Shown here: positions 27,651 to 35,226 of the stretch, one piece after another
Layout of the letters: each line of letters starts with the position of its first letter
Position numbering within the stretch: position 1 is the stretch's first letter
Assembly (NCBI RefSeq): GCF_003966695.1
Contig: NZ_AP018827.1
Coordinates: forward strand, 1,178,001 to 1,242,000
DNA from: Asticcacaulis excentricus
Lineage (GTDB): Bacteria > Pseudomonadota > Alphaproteobacteria > Caulobacterales > Caulobacteraceae
Length of the DNA stretch: 64,000 bases
Direction of reading: 5' to 3'
Program-made: the position numbers and the translations under genes
Notes under the pieces: generated by a model
Database searches by the model: none
Told to the model about the DNA's origin: nothing
Seen by the model: the letters and a program-made list of their open reading frames with translations, nothing else

Positions 27651-28649
27651 TCAAAGTTTAGCAGAATCCGCCACCCCGTCCAAGTACCGTTTGGTCTGAT
27701 CCAGCGCATTGTCCGCCAGTGACGCGCGGCGGCGTTTGAGGTCAACCGCGCCGGCGTCATAGTCCGCCATCAGGGCGCGCACGAAATCGCCCGACTGCAC
27801 GTCTTTCAGCACGGCGTCCATAGCCGCTTTTGAGGCATCGCCGATAATGCGCGGGCCGGTCAGATAGGCCCCGTATTCGGCGGTATTGGAAATCTTCTCA
27901 AAACCGCCGGACATGCCGCGCTCCCACAGCAAATCGACCACCAGCTTCAGCTCGTAGCAGGTTTCAAACCACGCCACTTCGCGCGGATAGCCCGCCGCCA
28001 CCAGAGTCTCAAACGCCGTGGTGACCAGTTCGCGCGTCCCGCCACACAGGACCACCTGCTCACCGAACAGATCGCTTTCGCACTCGGCCTTCAGGGTGGT
28101 CTCCAAAATCCCCTTACGCCCGCAACCGAGCGCCGCCGCAAACGACAGGCCGATGGCCTTGGCGTGACCCGTGGCGTCCTGCTGCACGGCAAACAGGCAG
28201 AAGACCCCCTCGCCCGCCTCATAGATGTCGCGGATGCGCGGCCCGATCCCCTTGGGCGAGACCAGCAGCACATCCACATCTTTCGGCGGCGTGACCAGCC
28301 CGAAATTGACCGACAGCCCATGCGCAAAGATCAGCGCCTGACCGGCCCGCAGGTGCGGCCCCACCTGATCGCGGAACAGGGCCTGATGCGCCTCATCAGA
28401 CGTCAGAACCACGATCACCTCGGCCCATGGCACACCCTCTTCGACCGTCACCACCGCAAACCCATCGGCGGCGGCCTTGTCCCGGGTGGCCGATCCGGGT
28501 TTCAGCGCCACGCGGATGTCGGATACACCGGAATCGCGGGCATTCAGCGCCTGCGTGCGGCCTTGCGAACCATAGCCGATGACCAGCAGGCGCTTGCCGC
28601 GGATCACAGCCAGGTCGCAGTCGCGATCATAATAGACGGGCAGAGTCAT
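27651..28649 (-). CDS. Divergent ketol-acid reductoisomerase (IlvC family)
   Basis: A 332-residue class I reductoisomerase-like protein. It keeps VYYDRDCDL (5-13), the NADPH loop GYGSQG (25-30), His110 in FAHG, Lys133, the metal-binding DLFGEQ (193-198), CYELKLVVDL (231-240) and SNTAEYG (254-260). Several normally fixed positions differ: APKGPGH is SPKGIGP, the KEETETD block reads KAECESD, and HELK is YELK. Catalysis is possible, but it looks like a specialised paralogue rather than the housekeeping branched-chain amino acid enzyme. GGAG precedes the ATG. It is co-transcribed with the YiiX-like peptidase gene rather than ilv genes. Confidence 0.82.
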   Translation of the reverse strand: MTLPVYYDRDCDLAVIRGKRLLVIGYGSQGRTQALNARDSGVSDIRVALKPGSATRDKAAADGFAVVTVEEGVPWAEVIVVLTSDEAHQALFRDQVGPHLRAGQALIFAHGLSVNFGLVTPPKDVDVLLVSPKGIGPRIRDIYEAGEGVFCLFAVQQDATGHAKAIGLSFAAALGCGRKGILETTLKAECESDLFGEQVVLCGGTRELVTTAFETLVAAGYPREVAWFETCYELKLVVDLLWERGMSGGFEKISNTAEYGAYLTGPRIIGDASKAAMDAVLKDVQSGDFVRALMADYDAGAVDLKRRRASLADNALDQTKRYLDGVADSAKL

Positions 28650-28898
28650 GGGAACTCCAAAACATCGTAGCCATCGACGGAGAATCGTCGCATTAACCTT
28701 GATTAACGAAATTTTCACATCGGTTTTCATACCGGATCGTGATAGTGGTTGATCCAAAAGATTAACCAACCATCAAGCTCTATTTCTTATTTCTAAAGAG
28801 TCGAGCTTGTTGCGATATGCCGATTTATTGGTGAAGTCGCTAAGATAATCCGGCTGGCTTGGCGAGTGGAAATTTCATCAGTTATGCGGATGAATCAC

Positions 28899-29732
28899 AT
28901 GTTTGACAAACCTGCACCAATGCGCATCAAGTTGCATCCCGAATACCAGTATCTGGAATTACTTCGTGACCTGCTTGATAACGGCGTGGAACGTAGTGAT
29001 CGTACGGGTGTTGGAACCAAGGGGCTTTTTGGCCGACAAATCCGTTTTGATTTGTCGGAAGGTTTTCCTGTTATCACAACCAAAAAACTTCATTTGAAGT
29101 CCATCATTCACGAACTCCTTTGGTTTTTAGCCGGGGATACCAAAGTCAAAACGCTTCAGGATAAGGGCGTAAAAATTTGGAATGATTGGGCCGACGAAAA
29201 AGGTGATTTAGGCTGTATTTACGGCAAACAATGGCGCCGCTGGGAAGGTAAGGATGGTCGAATTGTAGATCAAATTACCCAGTTATTGGATGGTCTAAAA
29301 AACAACCCTTACTCACGACGTCATATAGTTTCGGCGTGGAATCCCGCAGAAATAGAGGACATGGCCTTACCTCCTTGCCATTGCCTTTTTCAATTCCATG
29401 TGGCGGATGGCAAGCTGTCGTGTCAACTCTATCAGCGGTCCGCCGATATCTTTCTCGGTGTGCCGTTCAATATCGCCTCCTATGCGCTTCTGACGCACAT
29501 GGTGGCTCAGGTTATTGGTCTGCAGGTCGGTGACTTCGTGCACAGCTTTGGTGACGTGCACCTCTATCTGAACCATGTCGAACAGGCACAGACTCAACTA
29601 TCGCGCGACCCCATGCCCTTCCCGACGCTGAAACTGGCACCGAAGACCGATTTATTTGACTTTGCCTTCGAAGATATTGAAGTCATTAACTACCAGTCTC
29701 ATGGCATCCTCAAAGCGCCGGTGGCGGTATAA
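28899..29732 (+). CDS. thyA: Thymidylate synthase ThyA
   Basis: ThyA methylates dUMP to dTMP using methylene-tetrahydrofolate. With the start chosen the protein has 277 residues; the RSDRTGVGT folate region, the catalytic LPPCHC (Cys160), [11 protein letters not shown] and the late [14 protein letters not shown] block are all present. The start is uncertain: ATG at 28884, 28890, 28899 and 28920 are in frame and none has a strong ribosome-binding site. The first part, to about 29400, uses AT-rich codons while the rest uses the GC-rich codons of the neighbours. folA follows on the same strand after a repeat. Confidence 0.93.
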   Translation: MFDKPAPMRIKLHPEYQYLELLRDLLDNGVERSDRTGVGTKGLFGRQIRFDLSEGFPVITTKKLHLKSIIHELLWFLAGDTKVKTLQDKGVKIWNDWADEKGDLGCIYGKQWRRWEGKDGRIVDQITQLLDGLKNNPYSRRHIVSAWNPAEIEDMALPPCHCLFQFHVADGKLSCQLYQRSADIFLGVPFNIASYALLTHMVAQVIGLQVGDFVHSFGDVHLYLNHVEQAQTQLSRDPMPFPTLKLAPKTDLFDFAFEDIEVINYQSHGILKAPVAV

Positions 29733-29734
29733 TC

Positions 29735-29836
29735 CCTTCTCCCCGTTTACGGGGAGAAGGTGGCCTGCTAAGGCCGGATGAGGGGCAATACGGATTAGCC
29801 CCTCACCCCAGCCCTCTTCCCGCATGCAGGAAGAGG
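29735..29836. repeat. CCTTCTCCCCG palindromic repeat between thyA and folA
   Basis: Three stem-loops in a row: CCTTCTCCCCG-TTTA-CGGGGAGAAGG (29735-29760), TGAGGGGC pairing with GCCCCTCA (29779-29805), and CCTCTTCC pairing with GGAAGAGG (29813-29836). This design resembles a type of intergenic repeat found in many Proteobacteria. It may fold in the thyA-folA transcript. Confidence 0.8.
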
Positions 29837-29847
29837 GGGAGACATCA

Positions 29848-30369
29848 ATGCCCAAACCCAAACTCGCCCTTATCGTCGCCATGAGCGAAAACCGCGTCAT
29901 CGGGCGCGACAACGCCCTGCCTTGGCATCTGAAATCCGACCTGAAGATGTTCAAGGCCATTACCCAGTTCAAACCCATCATCATGGGCTCGAACACCTGG
30001 GACTCGCTGCCGCGCAAGCCCTTGCCAGGACGGCTGAACCTCGTCTGCTCGCGTGATCTGAAGTTCGAGGCCGAGGGCGGCATCGTGTGCAATTCGCTGT
30101 TTGAAGCACTCGATATCGCCCGCGAACACGCCGCTGACGATGGGGCCGATGAGGTGGTGGTGATCGGCGGCGCCAATATTTACGAACAGACCCTGCCCAA
30201 GGCCGACCGTCTCTATGTGACCGAGGTACACACGACGCTGGAAGGCGACGCGCACTTCCCGCAGATCGACCCGGCACAATGGACCGAGGTGAAGTCGGAA
30301 TTCTGCCCCAGGGCTGAGGGCGACGATTACGACTTCACGCTGAAGGTCTATGAGCGGAAACGCATATAA
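29848..30369 (+). CDS. folA: Dihydrofolate reductase
   Basis: A 173-residue enzyme that regenerates tetrahydrofolate consumed by ThyA, its upstream neighbour. Key features: LALIVAMSENRVIGRDNALPWHLKSDLKMFK with catalytic Asp31, the IIMGSNTWDSLPRKPLPGR nucleotide region, and VVVIGGANIYEQ. AGAGGGGGAGA precedes the ATG at 29848; an upstream in-frame ATG lies inside the repeat and was rejected. The residues around Asp31 and the LPW loop are standard, so trimethoprim sensitivity would be expected, though this is an inference. Confidence 0.95.
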   Translation: MPKPKLALIVAMSENRVIGRDNALPWHLKSDLKMFKAITQFKPIIMGSNTWDSLPRKPLPGRLNLVCSRDLKFEAEGGIVCNSLFEALDIAREHAADDGADEVVVIGGANIYEQTLPKADRLYVTEVHTTLEGDAHFPQIDPAQWTEVKSEFCPRAEGDDYDFTLKVYERKRI

Positions 30370-30374
30370 TTATA

Positions 30375-30511
30375 CCTCCCCAGTTTACTGGGGAGGGGGA
30401 CCGAACGAGCGAACGTAGTGAGTGAGATGCGGTGGTGGGGGTTTTAGAATCGGCCTCTGCCCCCCTCCGTCACGCCTTCGGCGTGCCACCTCCCCCAGTA
30501 AACTGGGGGAG
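30375..30511. repeat. CCTCCCC palindromic repeat, copy 2
   Basis: Two hairpins face each other: CCTCCCCAG-TTTA-CTGGGGAGG (30375-30396) and CTCCCCCAG-TAAA-CTGGGGGAG (30490-30511), with CACGCC-TTC-GGCGTG (30471-30485) between. The left part, ending GATGCGGTGGTGGGGG, is shared with 48240-48310. It fills the gap between the convergent folA and flavin oxidoreductase genes and could end both transcripts. Confidence 0.85.
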
Positions 30512-30520
30512 TAAAAACAA

Positions 30521-31612
30521 CTACACCAGCGAAGCCAGTGCCGAGCGGTCGAACGCCTTGACGTCCTCAAGCTGACCGGCGCGCACCTTGTTGAGCCACT
30601 GCGGATCGGCCAGCAAAGCACGACCGACGGCCACCAGATCGAACTCCCCGCGCTCCAGACGGCGCAGCAACTCGTCAATGCCCTGCGGATTGGCCTGCGC
30701 CCCGCCGAAGAAGGTGATGAAGTCTTCGGCCAGACCGACGCTGCCCACCGTGATCACCGGGGCCCCGGTCAGCTTCTTGACCCAACCGGCAAAGTTGAGG
30801 TCCGAGCCTTCGAATTCCGGTTCCCAAAAGCGGCGCTGCGAGGCGTGGATGATATCCACCCCGGCATCGAGCAGCGGCCGCACCCAGTCTTCCAACTCCT
30901 GCGGCGTGTGGGTGACCTTGGCGTCATAGACCCCGCCCTTGAACTGCGAAATGCGGATGATCAGCGGGTAGTCTGCCCCGACCTCGGCGCGCACAGCCTT
31001 GATGATCTCGGCCGCAAATTTGGTGCGCGCACCGATCGTATCGCCGCCCCACTGATCGCCGCGCTTATTGGTGCGGTCCCAGAAAAATTCGTCGATCAGA
31101 TAGCCGTGCGCCCCGTGCAGTTCCACCGCATCGAAGCCCAGCTTTTTGGCGTCACCCGCGGCGCGCGCAAAGGCGGCGATGGTGTCGGCCACATCGGCAT
31201 CGCTCATCGGTTCCCACTTTTGCGTACCGTCGAGCGCAATGCCCGAAGGGCTCTGCTTCGGCTGAGGATCATACTCACCGCGCGAGGCGGCCGCTCCGGT
31301 GTGCCAGATTTGCGGCGCGATCAGCCCGCCCTTGGCATGGACCGCTTCGACCACCTTGCCCCAGGCCGGCAGCGCCTCGCCGAAGAAGTTGGGGATACCG
31401 GCCTCGTTCTTGGAAGCCGGACGCTCGATCACCGTACCCTCGGTCAGAAGCAGCCCCACCCCGCCTTCGGCGCGCCGCTGATAATAGGCGGCCACGTCAG
31501 CGGTCGGGATACCGCCCGGCGAAAACTCCCGCGTCATGGGGGCCATGACCACGCGGTTTTTCAGCTTCAGCGATTTCAGTTCATAGGGCGAAAACAGGGT
31601 GTCTAACGACAT
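30521..31612 (-). CDS. Old Yellow Enzyme family NADH:flavin oxidoreductase
   Basis: A 363-residue FMN-dependent ene-reductase with a TIM-barrel. VVMAPMTREF binds flavin, QIWHTGAAAS carries the usual His region, the substrate-binding pair is in ELHGAHGYLIDEFFWDRTN, and VGRALLADPQW closes the phosphate site. It probably reduces electrophilic alkenes or nitro compounds. The closest named groups are NemA-like and glycerol trinitrate reductase-like proteins. GGAG precedes the ATG. An inverted repeat directly upstream suggests its own control. Confidence 0.9.
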   Translation of the reverse strand: MSLDTLFSPYELKSLKLKNRVVMAPMTREFSPGGIPTADVAAYYQRRAEGGVGLLLTEGTVIERPASKNEAGIPNFFGEALPAWGKVVEAVHAKGGLIAPQIWHTGAAASRGEYDPQPKQSPSGIALDGTQKWEPMSDADVADTIAAFARAAGDAKKLGFDAVELHGAHGYLIDEFFWDRTNKRGDQWGGDTIGARTKFAAEIIKAVRAEVGADYPLIIRISQFKGGVYDAKVTHTPQELEDWVRPLLDAGVDIIHASQRRFWEPEFEGSDLNFAGWVKKLTGAPVITVGSVGLAEDFITFFGGAQANPQGIDELLRRLERGEFDLVAVGRALLADPQWLNKVRAGQLEDVKAFDRSALASLV

Positions 31613-31632
31613 GAGGGAGCTCCGATTAAAAA

Positions 31633-31655
31633 GTAACCGAAGCGGATATGGTTAC
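31633..31655 (-). promoter_or_regulatory. GTAACC-N11-GGTTAC inverted repeat before the flavin oxidoreductase gene
   Basis: GTAACC (31633-31638) and GGTTAC (31650-31655) form a 6-bp inverted repeat with 11 bases between, extended by flanking AAAA and CTTTT. It ends 20 bases before the start codon. Genes of this type are often controlled by HxlR- or TetR-family regulators, but none lies next to this one. Confidence 0.4.
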
Positions 31656-31698
31656 GCTTTTCGCAGGCGCAAGAAATCTATCCCGCCACTGTCAGAAT

Positions 31699-33066
31699 TT
31701 ATCCGATCACTTTTGGAAAGGCCTTGATCAGATTGGCTTCAGCCGCCTCAGCCGCCTTCAACAAAGTGTCTGGAAGTTGCGGTTTAAGGGCATCGCGTGC
31801 CGCCGCCGCCTCTGGGTGTCCATTTTTGGCCGCCACATCCAGCCAGACATAGGCATTGGCCAGATCATTCGGCGTCTTGGCCGTCTCTTTGATAAAAAAC
31901 TGCGCCAGAGCATATTGGGCGTCACTATACCCCTGTTTGGCGGCCTCGATCCACAAGGCCTTGGCCATCACCATGTCCTTGGCCGTATACGCCTGCTGGG
32001 CTTTGCGATGTTGTGCGCGGGCATTCTTGGCCGCCACGGCATTATCCAACCATTCGGTCGCTTTTGACACGTCTGCCCGCACGCCATCCCCGGCGGCGTA
32101 GATTTCAGATAGCCTGATCATCGCCTCAGGATAGCCCGCACCGGCGGCCTTTTCGAGCAAGTCCAGACCGCGCTTACGATCAGGCACCCCCGCTTCGGGG
32201 TCATATAACAAGTTGCCCGCCAGATACTGTGCTAGGGTGCGATACTTATCCGCGATGACGGCCTTGGTTTCCACCAGTCTTAAAGCGATAGTGCGCGCTT
32301 CGGGAAGGTTTCGAATATTCGGATCAGTACTCGAATAAAGATCAATCAGGGTGAAGGCACCGTTTTGGACATAGCCCGGCAGATAGGTTTCGATGCTCTT
32401 GCCTGCCGCATCGTAACAGACACGATTCCATTTTACTGCCTGCTTCAGGTCTTTGGCCACGCCGTCACCTCTGACATAGATCGTCGCCAGCTTGCGCGTG
32501 CTGTAGCAGCGGTGATCATATCCCATTTCCGGATCAAGCGCGAAGGCTTCGAGCGCCTTTATCGGATCGGCCGACAAACGCACCGCCGCATCCTGTGAAT
32601 CTGTAACGCCCAACCGGGCCGACGCTCGGTAAAGATCGGCGGCTTTCGTCGTATCGGCGGCGACCCCCTCTCCCTTTTCGTACATCTGCGCCAAGCCATG
32701 GCAGCCCTTGACCAACTGACCGGCCTTGTCGAAGGACGTCGCGCGGGACGGCAGTTTGCCGGTGCGCTTGAGATCAATCTGGGCCTGCTTGCAGTCCTTT
32801 TCGTAGCGTTTGAGCAGGAAGGAATAATTTTTTTCGGCAATCGCCTTTTCAACGATCGGATCGGGGCCTTCTCTAAGCGCCTTTTCGGCCTCGGAACGCC
32901 GCTTGGCATCGGCCAATCGGCTGGAGGTCGTGTCACGTCTGGGTTCCTGATAGGTGCGATTGGGTATGTAGGTCGGCGGCGGTGTCATGGTTTGCGCAGC
33001 CAGCGAGCCCACCATAAACAACAGGCACAGGCTGACCACGAAGCCTGTGATGACGTTCCTACACAT
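31699..33066 (-). CDS. Secreted Sel1-repeat protein
   Basis: A 455-residue exported protein. The signal peptide spans about residues 1-24 (MCRNVITGFVVSLCLLFMVGSLAA), followed by a proline-rich linker and a series of Sel1/TPR-like helical repeats: LAQMYEKGEGVAADTTKAADLYRASA, LATIYVRGDGVAKDLKQAVKW, LSEIYAAGDGVRADVSKATEWL and LAQFFIKETAKTPNDLANAYVWL. Sel1 repeats mediate protein contacts, here in the periplasm. GGGGGGA precedes the ATG at 33066. It is transcribed in the same direction as mrp, upstream of it, with 66 bases between. Partner unknown. Confidence 0.85.
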   Translation of the reverse strand: MCRNVITGFVVSLCLLFMVGSLAAQTMTPPPTYIPNRTYQEPRRDTTSSRLADAKRRSEAEKALREGPDPIVEKAIAEKNYSFLLKRYEKDCKQAQIDLKRTGKLPSRATSFDKAGQLVKGCHGLAQMYEKGEGVAADTTKAADLYRASARLGVTDSQDAAVRLSADPIKALEAFALDPEMGYDHRCYSTRKLATIYVRGDGVAKDLKQAVKWNRVCYDAAGKSIETYLPGYVQNGAFTLIDLYSSTDPNIRNLPEARTIALRLVETKAVIADKYRTLAQYLAGNLLYDPEAGVPDRKRGLDLLEKAAGAGYPEAMIRLSEIYAAGDGVRADVSKATEWLDNAVAAKNARAQHRKAQQAYTAKDMVMAKALWIEAAKQGYSDAQYALAQFFIKETAKTPNDLANAYVWLDVAAKNGHPEAAAARDALKPQLPDTLLKAAEAAEANLIKAFPKVIG

Positions 33067-33132
33067 GTTATCCCCCCCTGACCACGCCTCCCCGGCGCGT
33101 ATTGTGCCCCTACACAAGCATGAAGCGCCGGC

Positions 33133-34230
33133 TTAGGTCAACTGCGTCCACAACGCCTTGGCCATTTCCGCAAACCGTTCCGCCATCGGGCCATCGCGCA
33201 GCGGCGTGGCGCGGTCGGCCGCTTGCCGTAAGGCCGGATCGAGCGGCACTTCGCCCAGAAACGGCCGCTCCAGCGTTTGCGCCATCTTTTGCGCGCCGCC
33301 GCGGCCGAATATCTCGACCGGCGTACCGTCGGGGCCGACGAAATAGGCCATGTTCTCGACAATCCCCAGCACCGGTATCTGCGTCTTGTCGAACAGGGTC
33401 ACGGCGCGGCGCGCGTCGATCAGCGCCATATCCTGCGGCGTCGAGACCACCACCGCTCCGTCGATCAGAGTCTTTTGCGTCAGGGTCAGTTGCACATCGC
33501 CCGTCCCCGGCGGTAGATCAACGATCAGTACATCAAGCGGGGTTTCCGCCGTGCCCCATTGCGTCTGAGTCAGCAACTGGGTCAGAGCCTGTGACGCCAT
33601 CGGCCCACGCCAGATCATCGCCTGATCGGCATCGACCAGAAAACCGACCGAATTGACCTTCAAACCAAAGGCGACCGGCGGGATCATCTTCTTGTCATCG
33701 CTGAACGACGGCGGCGTATTGAGCCCCAGCATGACCGGACCCGACGGGCCGTAGATATCTGCATCGAGCCAGCCGACATTCAGCCCCAGCGCCTTCAGCC
33801 CCAGCGCCAGATTGAGCGAAACGGTGGACTTGCCCACCCCGCCCTTGCCGGAACCGACCACAACAACGTACCTGACATGATCCGGACGGGCCGTGGCCAC
33901 CGGGGCCTTCGGCTTGCCCTGATCGGCGGCCTGCGGCGACAGCTTGGCCTGCGGACCGGGACGCGGCGTGTGCGGTTCGGCCACTTCGGCGGTCAGAACG
34001 ACCTGCGCCTTTTCGATGCCGGGCAGGGCCGCCAGTACGGCTTCGGCAGCCTCGCGCACCGGTGCATAGCGTTCGACCTGTGCCGCCGGCACCTCCAGCA
34101 TGAAGCCCGCGCGCGTGCCCGATACGGTCAGGCCGCGCACCAGCCCGGCCGTGGCCAGCCCCTGCCCGCTCACCGGGTCGATGACCGTGTTGAGCACGTC
34201 GAGTACCTGCTGTTTGTCGAGATCGGGCAT
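33133..34230 (-). CDS. mrp: Mrp/ApbC iron-sulfur cluster carrier ATPase
   Basis: A 365-residue ParA-type ATPase that helps load iron-sulfur clusters onto target proteins. An N-terminal MIP18/DUF59 domain (1-85) is joined by a proline-rich linker to the ATPase with GSGKGGVGKST near residue 125 and DADIYGPSGP. The region that often carries the cluster-binding CxxC reads YFVGPDGTPVEIFG here, with no cysteines, a pattern seen in other alphaproteobacterial Mrp proteins. It is divergent from miaA with 77 bases between. Confidence 0.92.
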   Translation of the reverse strand: MPDLDKQQVLDVLNTVIDPVSGQGLATAGLVRGLTVSGTRAGFMLEVPAAQVERYAPVREAAEAVLAALPGIEKAQVVLTAEVAEPHTPRPGPQAKLSPQAADQGKPKAPVATARPDHVRYVVVVGSGKGGVGKSTVSLNLALGLKALGLNVGWLDADIYGPSGPVMLGLNTPPSFSDDKKMIPPVAFGLKVNSVGFLVDADQAMIWRGPMASQALTQLLTQTQWGTAETPLDVLIVDLPPGTGDVQLTLTQKTLIDGAVVVSTPQDMALIDARRAVTLFDKTQIPVLGIVENMAYFVGPDGTPVEIFGRGGAQKMAQTLERPFLGEVPLDPALRQAADRATPLRDGPMAERFAEMAKALWTQLT

Positions 34231-34307
34231 ATTTGTCTTTCCGCTGGGTCTTCAGGGCCGTATAGGCGGAAATAGGAACGACACAACCCCTTTTGCAGAC
34301 CTCGCCG

Positions 34308-35165
34308 ATGCCAGACCCTCACATTCTGTTGCTGGGCGGCCCGACCGCTTCGGGCAAGACGGCGCGCGCGCTGGATTGGGCGGCTAAGACCGGTGGGGTG
34401 ATCCTCAATGCCGATTCGATGCAACTCTATGCCGATGTGCCGTTACTGACCGCGCGCCCGGATGCGGCTGAGAGCGCGCAGGCCCGGCATGAGTTGTATG
34501 GTTTTCTGCCCCCGGACCAGCAGTGGTCCACCGGTGACTGGCTGCGCGCCGCCCTGCCCTTTATCGCGGCGGCGCAAAAGGGCGAAACGCCCCTGTGTAT
34601 TGTGGGCGGTACGGGGCTCTATTTCCTCACTCTGGTGCGCGGACTGGCCGAAATCCCGGAGATAGAGCCTGAGGTGCGTGAGCGTGCCCGCGCCACCTAT
34701 GACGAACAGGGGGAAGACTTTGTGCGCGACACCCTACGTCCCCTCGACCCCGTGACAGAGGCGCGGCTGGCCCGTAATGACCGTCAGCGCCTGTGCCGCG
34801 CGCTGGAGGTGGTGTGGCAGACCGGGCGGGCGCTCAGCGACTGGCAAACCAATACCCACCCCATCCTGCCGCCGGCCAGCTATCGCTTCGACATTCTCAA
34901 ACCCGACCGCGACGGGCTCTATACCCGCTGCGATCAGCGCTTCGACCAGATGATCGAACACGGCGCACTGGACGAGGTGCGCGCCCTGATGGACAAGGGC
35001 TTACAAGCCGACTGGCCCATTCTGCGCGTGCTGGGCCTGCCGGAGCTGTGGGCCCATCTAAAGGGCGAAATGACGCTCGATGAGGGCCGCACTCTGGCCA
35101 AACAAAAGACCCGCAACTACGCCAAGCGCCAGACGACCTTTTTCGGCAACCAATTCGCCTCATGA
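34308..35165 (+). CDS. miaA: tRNA dimethylallyltransferase MiaA
   Basis: MiaA adds a dimethylallyl group to A37 of tRNAs that read codons starting with U. The 285-residue protein has the P-loop GPTASGKT (11-18), DSMQLYADVP, the WRAALPF-like substrate helix region, CIVGGTGLYF and NDRQRLCRALEV. The ATG at 34308 was chosen; TTG at 34293 is in frame, and neither has a good ribosome-binding site. It is followed by a secreted peptidase gene after 61 bases. Confidence 0.93.
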   Translation: MPDPHILLLGGPTASGKTARALDWAAKTGGVILNADSMQLYADVPLLTARPDAAESAQARHELYGFLPPDQQWSTGDWLRAALPFIAAAQKGETPLCIVGGTGLYFLTLVRGLAEIPEIEPEVRERARATYDEQGEDFVRDTLRPLDPVTEARLARNDRQRLCRALEVVWQTGRALSDWQTNTHPILPPASYRFDILKPDRDGLYTRCDQRFDQMIEHGALDEVRALMDKGLQADWPILRVLGLPELWAHLKGEMTLDEGRTLAKQKTRNYAKRQTTFFGNQFAS

Positions 35166-35226
35166 CCTTTACAAAGGTGACGCTCGCCGCTGATATGAGC
35201 TTTCTACGACATACGGGGGGATAATT

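Noticed and set aside
28693-28706. TTAA-N6-TTAA as a CtrA binding site between the reductoisomerase gene and thyA
   Set aside because: The accepted CtrA site has a 7-base spacer and the surrounding region is AT-rich, so the match is weak.
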